NCBI GenBank assembly: GCA_017427415.1
Contig: JAFRSU010000042.1
Coordinates: 1 to 51,827, forward strand
Source: Lachnospiraceae bacterium
GTDB taxonomy: Bacteria; Bacillota; Clostridia; Lachnospirales; Lachnospiraceae
Length of the DNA: 51,827 bases
Direction: 5' to 3'
Positions 42,330-50,402 of the stretch are shown here, one piece after another; the first letter of the stretch is position 1; each line of letters begins with the position of its first letter. Position numbers and translations under genes: made by a program. The notes beneath the pieces are model-generated. The model made no database searches. It was not told the origin of the DNA and saw nothing but the letters and a program-made list of their open reading frames with translations.

Positions 42330-42803
42330 ATGACAAAGGAAAAGCAGAAAGAATTCGCCATGCGTGTGACGCAGGCAAACAAAACGGAGCTTGTAGCCAT
42401 AACATATGATATAATACTGGAAAATATAAGCTGTGCGAAGGACGCGTTAAAGAAAAACGATATCGAAGGGTTCAGGACAGAATTGAAGTCTGCCGGACGT
42501 TTCCTGGCGGAACTGATGCATTCACTCGATTATAATTACCCGATATCGGTCAACCTGCTGAAGATTTATGAATATGTTCAAAAACTTTTTATCACGAGCA
42601 GCTTCGCCGGTAAGGATAAGGGCTTAGACAGTGCGGAAAGTCTGTTCGGGAAGCTGGCATCAGCGTTTCATGAGATAGCTGTACAGGATGACACCGGCTC
42701 GGTCATGGAGAATACACAGCAGATAGTAGCAGGGCTTACATACGGAAAAGGCACGCTCAATGAAGCGGATATGTCTGCCGGCAACCGAGGATTCCTGGCG
42801 TGA
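42330..42803 (+). CDS. fliS: Flagellin export chaperone FliS-like
   Basis: Predicted four-helix-bundle chaperone that binds the flagellin C-terminus and prevents premature assembly. The 157 residues contain the FliS pattern: AMRVTQANKTELVAITYDIIL near 10-30, a long helix ending AELMHSLDYNYPISVNLLKI YEYV (about 66-90) and a third helix FGKLASAFHEI. It is a little longer than the usual 120-135, with a C-terminal tail ENTQQIVAGLTYGKG. The neighbouring flagellin supports the call. The ribosome site (GAAAGAAGT) is weak. Confidence 0.87.
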   Translation: MTKEKQKEFAMRVTQANKTELVAITYDIILENISCAKDALKKNDIEGFRTELKSAGRFLAELMHSLDYNYPISVNLLKIYEYVQKLFITSSFAGKDKGLDSAESLFGKLASAFHEIAVQDDTGSVMENTQQIVAGLTYGKGTLNEADMSAGNRGFLA

Positions 42804-42815
42804 CTGCCGGGGATA

Positions 42816-42909
42816 ACACCTCATCAGTCGCCTGGCGGCGACAGCTTCCCTTCGCCAGGGAGGGCATCCCAACACTTCGTGTTGCGATATATCCCCTCAA
42901 GGGGAAGCC
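42816..42909. repeat. Large composite element of the CCTCATCAGTC family
   Basis: Starts ACACCTCATCAGTCGCC and contains nested stems: GTCGCCtggcGGCGAC, CTTCGCCAGGGAGG, AACACTTCGTGTT and CCCCTCAAGGGG, ending GGGGAAGCC. It follows the fliS stop by 12 bases and may also limit read-through. Confidence 0.65.
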
Positions 42910-42942
42910 TTTGAGATAAGCATAAGCAAAAGGACTAAGGTA

Positions 42943-43149
42943 ATGGATATACATATAGGTGATAAACTGAAAATGAAAAAAGCCCACCCCTGCGGGGCCT
43001 TTGAATGGGAGGTCTTAAGGGTTGGCATAGATTTCCGTCTTAAATGCACCGGCTGCGGGCATATGATCATGATCCCGCGCAAGCAGGCTGAGAAAAATGT
43101 GAAGCAGATAATCAGTCCTGACGCGGCAAATAATGCGGAAAAAGAGTAA
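42943..43149 (+). CDS. DUF951 family small protein
   Basis: A 68-residue protein of the DUF951 family, common in Firmicutes and of unknown function. The family pattern is clear: MDIHIGDKLKMKKAHPCGAF, then EWEVLRVGIDFRLKCTGCGH and MIMIPRKQAEK. One cysteine in HPCG and the C-T-G-C-G-H pair could bind zinc. The fold resembles small nucleic-acid-binding beta barrels. In many Firmicutes this gene lies close to ychF and rpsF; here it sits between flagellar and ribosomal genes. The ribosome site is AAGG immediately before the ATG. Confidence 0.88.
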   Translation: MDIHIGDKLKMKKAHPCGAFEWEVLRVGIDFRLKCTGCGHMIMIPRKQAEKNVKQIISPDAANNAEKE

Positions 43150-43190
43150 ACATAAGGCAAAACAAAATTTTCATAATATAAAAAAAGAAC

Positions 43191-43219
43191 TTGACAAAGC
43201 TTTTCATCCATGATAGATT
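43191..43219 (+). promoter_or_regulatory. Promoter of the rpmG-secE-nusG-rplK-rplA operon
   Basis: TTGACA (43191-43196), a 17-base spacer and TAGATT (43214-43219). The leader to rpmG is about 130 bases and includes a T-run at 43242-43249. Confidence 0.6.
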
Positions 43220-43356
43220 ATAAAGGCTGGCGACACAGTTCTTTTTTTGTTGCGCAGTTTTAGGGAATCCCGAAGTTTTATCTTTAAGGGTTTCAATTAT
43301 TTTAGCCGCGGGCAAATACCACATTGTCCGTGAGATCATTTATGGAGGTGGAAGTT

Positions 43357-43506
43357 GTGCGAGTAAAAATTACATTGGCATGTACTGAATGCAAACAGCG
43401 TAATTACAACATGACGAAAGAAAAGAAAAATCATCCTGACAGGATGGAAACAAAGAAGTATTGCAGATTCTGTAAGAAGCATACGATGCACAAGGAAACC
43501 AAATAA
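43357..43506 (+). CDS. rpmG: 50S ribosomal protein L33
   Basis: Small component of the large ribosomal subunit. The 49 residues begin [17 protein letters not shown] and contain the zinc-type pairs C-x-x-C near 9-12 and C-R-F-C near 37-40, so this is the cysteine-containing (C+) form of L33. Translation starts at a GTG (43357) because GGAGG lies ten bases upstream and the family begins at MRVK; an upstream in-frame ATG overlaps that ribosome site. secE follows after 18 bases, with no tRNA-Trp gene between. Confidence 0.93.
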   Translation: MRVKITLACTECKQRNYNMTKEKKNHPDRMETKKYCRFCKKHTMHKETK

Positions 43507-43524
43507 CAGAAAGGAAGGTGCACT

Positions 43525-43731
43525 ATGAGTGATGCAGCAGAAGCTACCAAGAAAAAAGAAGGCTTTTTCGCGGGAGTAAAGAAGGAATTTAAAAAGATCG
43601 TATGGCCTGATAAGGTTACGGTTGCTAAAGAGTCAGCTGCTGTAGTTATTATTTCTGTCATTTTGGGAGCTATTATCGCATTGGTTGATATGGCCATAAA
43701 GTTTGGTTTGGACAAGATATTAGGTCTTTAA
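43525..43731 (+). CDS. secE: Preprotein translocase subunit SecE
   Basis: Essential membrane subunit of the SecYEG channel that clamps SecY. The 68 residues show the family build: a short variable start, an amphipathic helix with FFAGVKKEFKKIVWPDKVTV, which contains the conserved W-P motif, and one membrane helix (AVVIISVILGAIIALVDMAI). GGAAGG lies upstream. Placement directly before nusG is the standard bacterial order. Confidence 0.96.
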   Translation: MSDAAEATKKKEGFFAGVKKEFKKIVWPDKVTVAKESAAVVIISVILGAIIALVDMAIKFGLDKILGL

Positions 43732-43784
43732 GATTTATTTCGCAGCCTAAGGTTTTGGTTTCAGACAGGAATGGAGTTTAAAGT

Positions 43785-44303
43785 ATGGCAGAAGCTAACT
43801 GGTATGTAGTTCATACTTATTCAGGGTATGAGAACAAGGTAAAAGCCAACATCGAAAAGACTATAGAGAACAGAGGGCTTCAGGATCAGATACTTGAGGT
43901 TTCGGTACCGCTGCAGAACGTTGTTGAGATCAAGAACGGCGTCAGAAAGCAGGTACAGAAGAAATTATTCCCCGGCTACGTACTTCTTAACATGGTCATG
44001 AACGATGACACATGGTATGTAGTAAGAAACACCAGAGGCGTTACAGGCTTCGTAGGGCCCGGATCAAAGCCGGTACCTTTGACCGAAGAAGAGATGAAGG
44101 CCATGGGTGTTGCGGATGAAGAGATCATGCTTGATTTCGAAGTTGGAGATACGGTGACAGTTATGTCAGGTGCCTGGGAGAATTACCAGGGTATCGTCAG
44201 ATCCATCAATGAAAGTAAGCAGACCGTTACGATCAGTATCGATGTATTCGGCAGAGAGACACCCGTTGAGATCGGTTTCACGGATGTCAGATCAGAAATG
44301 TAA
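43785..44303 (+). CDS. nusG: Transcription termination/antitermination protein NusG
   Basis: Binds RNA polymerase to modulate pausing and couple transcription with translation or Rho. The 172 residues hold the NGN domain (NWYVVHTYSGYENKVKANIE at 4-23, FPGYVLLNMVMNDDTWYVVR near 65) and a KOW domain near 120-172 (VGDTVTVMSGAWENYQGIVR). Length and order are typical. It follows secE by 53 bases and precedes rplK. Confidence 0.97.
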   Translation: MAEANWYVVHTYSGYENKVKANIEKTIENRGLQDQILEVSVPLQNVVEIKNGVRKQVQKKLFPGYVLLNMVMNDDTWYVVRNTRGVTGFVGPGSKPVPLTEEEMKAMGVADEEIMLDFEVGDTVTVMSGAWENYQGIVRSINESKQTVTISIDVFGRETPVEIGFTDVRSEM

Positions 44304-44348
44304 ATATCAATATTTTAGAGCGTATGTTACGCAGAATCGAGGATTAAA

Positions 44349-44774
44349 ATGGCAAAGAAAGTTACAGGTTATATCAAATTACAGATACCGGCCGGAAAGG
44401 CAACACCGGCACCCCCCGTTGGTCCTGCACTTGGACAGCACGGTGTAAATATCGTTCAGTTCACAAAGGAGTTTAATGCCAGAACAGCAGATCAGGGCGA
44501 TCTTATCATCCCTGTAGTTATCACTGTATATGCAGACAGAAGCTTCAGCTTCATTACAAAGACTCCTCCCGCAGCAGTGCTTTTAAAGAAAGCATGCAAC
44601 TTGAAGACAGCTTCAGGTCAGCCTAACAAGAACAAGGTTGCTACCATCAAGCGTTCAGAAGTTCAGAAGATAGCAGAGAAGAAGATGCCCGACCTTAACG
44701 CAGCAAGCATCGAAGCAGCTACCAGCATGATCGCCGGAACAGCAAGAAGCATGGGAATCGTAGTTGAGGACTAA
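44349..44774 (+). CDS. rplK: 50S ribosomal protein L11
   Basis: Part of the GTPase-associated stalk base of the large subunit; needed for translation factor action and stringent response signalling. The 141 residues have the N-terminal domain with [20 protein letters not shown] at 10-29 and the C-terminal rRNA-binding domain with [30 protein letters not shown] precedes the ATG. rplA follows after 63 bases that hold a conserved hairpin. Confidence 0.97.
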   Translation: MAKKVTGYIKLQIPAGKATPAPPVGPALGQHGVNIVQFTKEFNARTADQGDLIIPVVITVYADRSFSFITKTPPAAVLLKKACNLKTASGQPNKNKVATIKRSEVQKIAEKKMPDLNAASIEAATSMIAGTARSMGIVVED

Positions 44775-44794
44775 AAAATACACTAATGCAGAAA

Positions 44795-44824
44795 GTGGAA
44801 GGGTAAAAAGCCCGATATTACCAC
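44795..44824 (+). promoter_or_regulatory. Candidate L1-binding hairpin in the rplK-rplA spacer
   Basis: GTGG (44795-44798) pairs with CCAC (44821-44824), with inner GGG/CCC, immediately before the rplA ribosome site GGAGG. A GTGG-GGG...CCC-CCAC element at this place is, from memory, usual in Firmicutes and mimics the L1 site on 23S rRNA. Confidence 0.5.
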
Positions 44825-44837
44825 ATGGAGGTTAATA

Positions 44838-45536
44838 ATGAAAAGAGGAAAGAAATATAACGAGGCTGCAAAGCTTATAGATAAGACAGCACAGTATGAA
44901 GTTGCAGATGCCTGCGCTCTGGTAAAGAAGACAGCAGTTGCAAAGTTTGATGAGACTATTGAAGCACATTTCCGTATGGGTCTTGACGGACGTCATGCAG
45001 ATCAGCAGATCCGTGGCGCTGTAGTACTTCCTCACGGAACAGGTAAGAAGGTTAGAGTACTTGTATTTGCTAAGGGACCCAAGGTTCAGGAGGCTGAGGC
45101 AGCAGGTGCTGATTATGTAGGCGGAGATGAGCTTATTCCCAAGATCCAGAATGACGGCTGGTTTGAGTTCGATGTAGTAGTTGCTACACCTGACATGATG
45201 GGTGTTGTAGGTCGTTTAGGACGTGTTCTCGGACCTAAGGGATTAATGCCCAACCCCAAGGCAGGAACCGTTACCATGGATGTAACCAATGCCGTTAAGG
45301 ATATTAAAGCAGGTAAGATCGAGTATCGTCTTGACAAGACCAACATCATCCACTGCCCTATCGGAAAGAAGAGCTTTTCTGAGGAGCAGCTTACCGACAA
45401 TCTTAACACTCTTATCGGCGCACTTATTAAGGCAAAGCCCGCAGCAGCAAAAGGACAGTACATCAAGAGTGCTACCATTGCTTCATCGATGGGCCCCGGC
45501 GTTAAGTTGAATGCAGCAAAGATCAATGCTATGTAA
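44838..45536 (+). CDS. rplA: 50S ribosomal protein L1
   Basis: Forms the mobile L1 stalk that helps release tRNA from the E site, and in many bacteria represses its own operon. The 232 residues show [20 protein letters not shown] at the start, [22 protein letters not shown] near 114, the conserved [11 protein letters not shown] near 136 and the end [21 protein letters not shown] lies eight bases before the ATG. A terminator follows at once: rplJ and rplL, which normally come next, are absent. Confidence 0.97.
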   Translation: MKRGKKYNEAAKLIDKTAQYEVADACALVKKTAVAKFDETIEAHFRMGLDGRHADQQIRGAVVLPHGTGKKVRVLVFAKGPKVQEAEAAGADYVGGDELIPKIQNDGWFEFDVVVATPDMMGVVGRLGRVLGPKGLMPNPKAGTVTMDVTNAVKDIKAGKIEYRLDKTNIIHCPIGKKSFSEEQLTDNLNTLIGALIKAKPAAAKGQYIKSATIASSMGPGVKLNAAKINAM

Positions 45537-45588
45537 TGTGTTTGATCACCATTAACAAGAATATAGTTCGATTGATATCGATGAAAAG

Positions 45589-45615
45589 AGCCGCAGCTTG
45601 AAGTTGCGGCTTTTT
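45589..45615 (+). terminator. Terminator of the rplA operon
   Basis: AGCCGCA (45589-45595) pairs with TGCGGCT (45605-45611), extended by CTT/AAG inside, then five T. Confidence 0.88.
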
Positions 45616-45618
45616 GAG

Positions 45619-45647
45619 TGTGACAGGAGAACCGTCCCCTTGTCACA
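45619..45647. repeat. Dispersed palindromic repeat (GGAGAACCGTCCCC core)
   Basis: TGTGACA (45619-45625) and TGTCACA (45641-45647) are perfect arms around GGAGAACCGTCCCCT. It starts four bases after the rplA terminator. Confidence 0.78.
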
Positions 45648-45657
45648 GATTTACCTC

Positions 45658-45686
45658 TTGCTATATGATTATAATTGGCATATAAT
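45658..45686 (+). promoter_or_regulatory. Sigma-A promoter of alr
   Basis: TTGCTA (45658-45663), a 17-base spacer and TATAAT (45681-45686), 57 bases before alr. Confidence 0.7.
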
Positions 45687-45742
45687 AGGTTACGCGGGAA
45701 GGCGGATTTTCCGCGTATGGAAAAAATATCTGGAGGATTATC

Positions 45743-46912
45743 ATGGAATCCACACTTAGAAGAACCTGGGCAGAGATCAATCTTGATGCACTTATATATA
45801 ATTATAATAAGATCCGTGAAAAGACCGGTGAGAATGTAAAGTTCTTAGGCGTAGTAAAGGCTGATGCATACGGGCACGGGGCTATACAGGTGGCTAGGGC
45901 GTTAGAGGAAGCAAAAGCGGATTATTTAGCCGTCAGCAGTATAGATGAGGCCATGGAGCTGAGGCTTAACGGGATAAAGATGCCCATCCTTATACTCGGA
46001 CATACTCCGAAGGAGCAGGTGGAGAGGCTTATAGATTTTAATATCACTCAGGCTGTAACCTGCAGGGCTAAGGCTGTGGAGTACTCAGAGGAGGCAGCAC
46101 GCCTCGGAAAAACACTTAAGATACATATAAAAGTAGACACCGGTATGTCCAGACTTGGTTACCTTTGTGAGGGGGACTTCTTTGAAAACGGTGTAAATGG
46201 TATCGTTGAAGCTATAAATATGCCCGGACTTGATGCAGAGGGTATTTTTACTCATTTTGCGGTGGCAGATGAAGCGGGAGAAGAGTGCAAAAAGTATACC
46301 GAGCACCAGTTTAAGCTTTTTACCGATGTGATAGCACATGTGGAATATATGTCCGGTAAAAAGTTTATGCTTAAGCATTGTTCTAATACAGGTGCTGTAT
46401 CCGAGTATCCCGAGACCTATCTTGATATGGTACGTCCCGGACTGCTTCTGTACGGTTACGGGGAGTTCGCAAAGAAGATGGGATTAAAGCCCGTCATGAC
46501 ATTAAAGACCAATATCAGTACCATTAAAACATATCCTGCGGGGACTGCTATCAGCTACGGCGGCATATTTAAGACCGACAGGACCACGAGAGTCGGTGTG
46601 CTTCCTTACGGATATGCCGACGGTTTTTTCAGGAGCTTTTCCAACAACTGTACTCTTATGACATCTGCAGGTCCTGCACGTCAGATCGGCAGGATATGCA
46701 TGGATATGTGCATGATAGATATTACCAATATGCAGGGAGTGGGTGTGGGCTCTGAGATAGAGATATTCGGTGAGAAGAATCCCATAGAGAAAATGGCTGA
46801 AAGCGCAGGGACCATACCTTACGAACTTACCTGTGCGGTCAGCAAGAGAGTACCGAGAACTTACATAAAAAATGGAGAAGTAGTTGAAAAAGAACTACTC
46901 CTCCGCATGTGA
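45743..46912 (+). CDS. alr: Alanine racemase
   Basis: Pyridoxal-phosphate enzyme interconverting L- and D-alanine for peptidoglycan synthesis. The 389 residues match the fold type III family: [17 protein letters not shown] at the start, [11 protein letters not shown] near 36 with the PLP-binding lysine, [12 protein letters not shown] near 131 and the second catalytic region [20 protein letters not shown] with the tyrosine near 271. [13 protein letters not shown] motif is present as [18 protein letters not shown] lies upstream. Its stop touches the stop of the convergent XRE gene with no base between. Confidence 0.96.
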   Translation: MESTLRRTWAEINLDALIYNYNKIREKTGENVKFLGVVKADAYGHGAIQVARALEEAKADYLAVSSIDEAMELRLNGIKMPILILGHTPKEQVERLIDFNITQAVTCRAKAVEYSEEAARLGKTLKIHIKVDTGMSRLGYLCEGDFFENGVNGIVEAINMPGLDAEGIFTHFAVADEAGEECKKYTEHQFKLFTDVIAHVEYMSGKKFMLKHCSNTGAVSEYPETYLDMVRPGLLLYGYGEFAKKMGLKPVMTLKTNISTIKTYPAGTAISYGGIFKTDRTTRVGVLPYGYADGFFRSFSNNCTLMTSAGPARQIGRICMDMCMIDITNMQGVGVGSEIEIFGEKNPIEKMAESAGTIPYELTCAVSKRVPRTYIKNGEVVEKELLLRM

Positions 46913-47242
46913 TCATTCGTTTAAACTTTTTTCCCAGAGCTTTAAAGTCTTTAAAACTTTAGTCTTCTTGGCCTCGTCAAGCTTATGGATGCGCTCGTAT
47001 ATCTCGTTGTCAAGAGCTGTGTCCTGATACTTCTTGTCGATGCATCCTACAAGTGAATCAAGTGTCACTCCGGTAAGCTTTGCAAAATAGATAAGTATCC
47101 TGAGTGACATGGCGGTTCTGCCGTTTTCTACATTACAGATATATCCGGGAGTTACATTTAAAGCTTCCGCTACCTGGTTCTGAGTCATTCCGAGGTCGAT
47201 CCTTAACTTTTTGATCTGCTGGCCGTAATTTTCATCAGTCAT
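46913..47242 (-). CDS. XRE-family transcriptional regulator
   Basis: A 109-residue DNA-binding protein. Residues about 9-63 form a Cro/C1-type helix-turn-helix: IKKLRIDLGMTQNQVAEALN, then VTPGYICNVENGRTAMSLRI. The remaining 45 residues are charged and helical (DKKYQDTALDNEIYERIHKL) and may mediate dimerisation. AGGAGGAAT precedes the ATG, and an extended -10 (TGCTATAAT on the minus strand, 47293-47301) lies about 50 bases upstream. Target genes are unknown; the divergent SCP2-like gene is the nearest candidate. Confidence 0.88.
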   Translation of the reverse strand: MTDENYGQQIKKLRIDLGMTQNQVAEALNVTPGYICNVENGRTAMSLRILIYFAKLTGVTLDSLVGCIDKKYQDTALDNEIYERIHKLDEAKKTKVLKTLKLWEKSLNE

Positions 47243-47547
47243 AGTATTCCTCCTTATATTCCCTAAAAGCAGGGCGATAAATTTATAGTATTATTATAGC
47301 ACGTAATATATTCAAATGGCAAATGTTTTTTTATTTAATCCGTATATTTTTTTTAAAAGAATTATATCGCAGGTTATTTTGTAATATTTATGTAATGAAG
47401 TTGTCAGAAAAATCACCTTGATTTTCGGGATGTGACAAAATTCAGTTGAAAATAAGCAAAAAGTGTGATAAAATAAAATAAGGAGAATTATACGTTCAGA
47501 ATGAATTATTTAACGAATCCTGAATTTAAAAAGAGGAGGAACCGGAT
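47243..47547. other. Divergent intergenic region, XRE gene to SCP2-like gene
   Basis: These 305 AT-rich bases contain the regulator's extended -10 (47293-47301, minus strand) and the plus-strand promoter at 47446-47474. No gene, repeat of the window's families or clear palindrome was found. Confidence 0.6.
47446..47474 (+). promoter_or_regulatory. Sigma-A promoter of the SCP2-like gene
   Basis: TTGAAA (47446-47451), a 17-base spacer and TAAAAT (47469-47474), about 75 bases before the start codon. Confidence 0.65.
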
Positions 47548-47880
47548 ATGACATATGAACAGATAGTCGATATGGTACGAAAAGTGTTTGAGAATGCCGA
47601 TGCAAGGACTGTTTACGAGCATGTGGCCATTCAGGTAAATGTAGTCGGTGAAGGCGAAGGTATTTTCTACTTTGAGGTCGCTGACAGACAGTGCTGCGTG
47701 GAGCCTTATGATTATTACGACCGGGACGGGCTTATGATCACCGATGCCAAGACATTGTGCGATCTTTGCAATAAAAAGGTTACCATGAGTGAGAGCTTAA
47801 GGGACGGGACTATAAAATATGAAGGCGATTACAGAAAACTGAAGCTGTGCCTGGCTAATATCAAGCTGGCATATCTGTAA
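47548..47880 (+). CDS. SCP2-like domain protein
   Basis: A 110-residue single-domain cytoplasmic protein resembling the sterol-carrier-protein-2 fold, which binds lipids or hydrophobic ligands. The pattern is the strand run IQVNVVGEGEGIFYFEVADR, then a D-x-x-x-x-I-T-D-A-K-T-L helix, then the SLRDGTIKYEGDYRKLKLCL end, where a G-x-I-K-x-x-G-D loop is typical of the family. The ligand is unknown. AGGAGGA lies upstream. A hairpin follows (47921-47970), then a large AAA+ ATPase gene 120 bases on, so the two may be linked. Confidence 0.72.
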   Translation: MTYEQIVDMVRKVFENADARTVYEHVAIQVNVVGEGEGIFYFEVADRQCCVEPYDYYDRDGLMITDAKTLCDLCNKKVTMSESLRDGTIKYEGDYRKLKLCLANIKLAYL

Positions 47881-47920
47881 TATATGGTATACACTTTAAA
47901 TTACAGCCGTTTATAACAAT

Positions 47921-47970
47921 ATCCCCGCTTATGATGATTTCGTGTGACGGTTTGATATGGCAGCGGGGAT
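47921..47970 (+). other. Hairpin between the SCP2-like and AAA+ genes
   Basis: ATCCCCGCT (47921-47929) and AGCGGGGAT (47962-47970) are perfect arms with a 32-base loop. There is no T-run, so it is more likely a leader or processing stem than a terminator. Confidence 0.5.
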
Positions 47971-48000
47971 AAATATATAAGAAAAGAACAGGAACAGATC

Positions 48001-50349
48001 ATGGGAAAAGATTTTAATTACTCGGGTGTTACCGGCGGAAACGGCAACTACACCATTGACGAGATCGACAGAGCCAGAAAGATGCAGAAGAAAGGCGGCG
48101 GCACGCTTTTAGAGAACCTGGCTAAGCTTACCGGAAGAGGTATGTCACCTGCTAAGTCCACCATGGACATATCTACTATGTATAAGCAGGCTCAGCAGCA
48201 GGCGAATGCCATATCTGAGGCTGAAAAAAGGCAAAAAGAGATTGCCGCCAAGAATGAGGAAGTGCGTAAGCAGCTCTTGGAAAATCAGGATAAGCTGAAT
48301 CAGGCTTTGGATACTTATACCAATACATTAAAGGAAGATTTCGGAGTTCAGGCACAACCGGATAATTCATGGATGCAGGACTTCGGACTGACCGGCCAGG
48401 GAAGTATGGGCGTATCCGGCGGTGCATCAGGTGCAGGTAACCTGGGAGCTATAAATACGGGCAATCAGGGGAGCTATCCTTCTCCCGGACAGACTTACGG
48501 TACTCAGGCTTCATCCGAAGCGTCAGGACAGAGCATGTATACGGAAGCAGGCGGAGAGGCTCAGAAAACAGAAGAAGAGCTTTCCTCATCACGTGAAGCA
48601 TCTCTTGAAAAGTTCACAGGGCTTGCAGACGAGATAAATAAATCGGTATTCGGACAGGAGGAGTTCGTAAAGAAGCTTGTGATAGCTTTTAAACGTCCGC
48701 TCGTTATGCCTCCCGAGAGCCCCAAGGCACTTAATACCATCATGCTTACCGGTAAGGCAGACACAGGCAAGCATTACGCACTGACCGTTACCGCAAAAGA
48801 GCTCAATAAGCGCGGCATATTGCGTAACTCGGATATCAGGATCATGGATCTTGGCATATATACTGACGCATCCATGGAGAAGCTGTTCCTGCAGGATATA
48901 TTCTCCGCACTTTCATGCAATTCCAGGATAGTTCTCTTTGAGAACTTTGAAAACTGCCATCCTTCGTTCCTGTCACATATCGCGTCCTTGGTTATAGACG
49001 GAAGGTTCCAGCTCTCGGAGCGTTATATCATGCAGAAGGGCCAGCTAGTAAATGTACAGAATTCACTTGCGAGCGAGGCAGTAAGCGCATTTACCGCTAA
49101 CGGAAAGTATCTTATATTTATAACCGAGAAGTCTCTGGATAAAGCTGCAGGAGTCATGGGTGCTCCGTTCATCAACGCTTTGGGTGACGTATGTACCACC
49201 AAAGAGCTTGAGGCTGATGCTATAAAGAAAATAGCAGAAGGCGAGATGAAGGAACTTAAAGAAAAGGCAGCTAACCGCTTCTTCTTTAAGATAGGATTCG
49301 AGGAAGGATTCCTTGATTACAGTGTATCAAGGTCGGAGCGTCAGGGCGGACTTAAAGCAGTGCAGGCATTTTATGAGTCGGTACTGCAGGCACTTGCCCA
49401 GGCTAAGCTTGAAGGTGATTATCCTAAGGATGCGGAACTTACTCTTTCCGTAGCCGATGGAAAGATCAGCGCGAAGTATGGTTCTGAAACTATCGACCTT
49501 TCTGCACTTCTTCCCGAAGGCTTCCGTGGCGAGATCGAAGAGATCAAGAAAGAGATGGATGCCATCGTAGGTCTCAGCAAGGTCAAGGAGTATATATTCA
49601 GCTTAGAGGAGTACTATCAGGTACAGAAGCGCAGGGCGGAAGAAGGCTTAAAGACGAGCGAAGTCAGCAAGCACATGATCTTCACCGGCAGTCCCGGTAC
49701 AGGTAAGACCACTATCGCGCGTATCATAAGCAAGTACCTTAAGGCTATCGGTGTACTTACCGGCGGACAGCTTGTAGAGGTATCCCGTGCGGACCTGGTA
49801 GGCCGTTATGTAGGACATACGGCACCTCTTACCAATCAGGTTATATCTTCGGCCATAGGCGGTGTACTCTTTATAGATGAGGCATACAGTTTATACCGCG
49901 GCAAAGATGACAGCTTCGGACTTGAAGCTATCGATACTTTGGTAAAGGGCATAGAGGATAACCGTGAAAACCTGATCGTAATACTGGCAGGATACTCAAA
50001 CGAGATGGCAGAGTTCCTTACAGCGAACTCCGGACTTAAGTCCCGTTTCCCGAATGTCATCAACTTCCCGGACTATACGGGTGAAGAGTTGCTTCAGATA
50101 TCAAAGTCCATCGCAAAGTCAAAGGGATATACCATAGATGAGGGTGCATACCCTGCACTTACCACATACTTTAACGCAGTTCAAACGGTACGTGCTGCAG
50201 ATGCAGGTAACGGACGTCTGGCAAGGAACAAGATAGAGGAAGCTATCCTCAACCAGTCCAAGCGTCTGGTAGTAGAAAAGGATGCGGACCTCTCTGCACT
50301 CCTTTCTGAGGACTTTGACTTAAATGATGTCATGAGTGATGAGAAATAG
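48001..50349 (+). CDS. Two-domain AAA+ ATPase, CbxX/CfxQ type
   Basis: Predicted cytoplasmic ATP-driven remodelling protein. The 782 residues have a helical N-terminus (about 58-115, KEIAAKNEEVRKQLLENQDK), a Gly/Ser/Gln-rich linker (about 125-195) and two AAA+ domains. The first (about 205-460) is ClpB-like but degenerate: its Walker A is TGKADTGKHY and Walker B ends LFENFEN rather than a D-E pair, so it may bind but not hydrolyse ATP. The second (about 515-775) is intact, with GSPGTGKTT at 563-571, GVLFIDEA at 621-628 and LAGYSNEM and LKSRFPNVI as sensor and arginine-finger regions. It resembles the rubisco activase CbxX, SpoVK and the EccA of type VII secretion. No rubisco or secretion partner is near, so its client is unknown. 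Confidence 0.88.
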   Translation: MGKDFNYSGVTGGNGNYTIDEIDRARKMQKKGGGTLLENLAKLTGRGMSPAKSTMDISTMYKQAQQQANAISEAEKRQKEIAAKNEEVRKQLLENQDKLNQALDTYTNTLKEDFGVQAQPDNSWMQDFGLTGQGSMGVSGGASGAGNLGAINTGNQGSYPSPGQTYGTQASSEASGQSMYTEAGGEAQKTEEELSSSREASLEKFTGLADEINKSVFGQEEFVKKLVIAFKRPLVMPPESPKALNTIMLTGKADTGKHYALTVTAKELNKRGILRNSDIRIMDLGIYTDASMEKLFLQDIFSALSCNSRIVLFENFENCHPSFLSHIASLVIDGRFQLSERYIMQKGQLVNVQNSLASEAVSAFTANGKYLIFITEKSLDKAAGVMGAPFINALGDVCTTKELEADAIKKIAEGEMKELKEKAANRFFFKIGFEEGFLDYSVSRSERQGGLKAVQAFYESVLQALAQAKLEGDYPKDAELTLSVADGKISAKYGSETIDLSALLPEGFRGEIEEIKKEMDAIVGLSKVKEYIFSLEEYYQVQKRRAEEGLKTSEVSKHMIFTGSPGTGKTTIARIISKYLKAIGVLTGGQLVEVSRADLVGRYVGHTAPLTNQVISSAIGGVLFIDEAYSLYRGKDDSFGLEAIDTLVKGIEDNRENLIVILAGYSNEMAEFLTANSGLKSRFPNVINFPDYTGEELLQISKSIAKSKGYTIDEGAYPALTTYFNAVQTVRAADAGNGRLARNKIEEAILNQSKRLVVEKDADLSALLSEDFDLNDVMSDEK

Positions 50350-50371
50350 TATTGTATTTACTTAAAAAACA

Positions 50372-50401
50372 AAAATGCACGCCCTGCGGAGCGTGCATTT
50401 T
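50372..50401. terminator. Bidirectional terminator
   Basis: AAAATGCACGC (50372-50382) and GCGTGCATTTT (50391-50401) are perfect arms between the convergent AAA+ gene and the minus-strand gene that ends at 50403. Confidence 0.88.
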
Positions 50402-50402
50402 A

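Noticed and set aside
43507..43524. A tRNA-Trp gene between rpmG and secE, as in some Firmicutes.
   Set aside because: The gap is only 18 bases.
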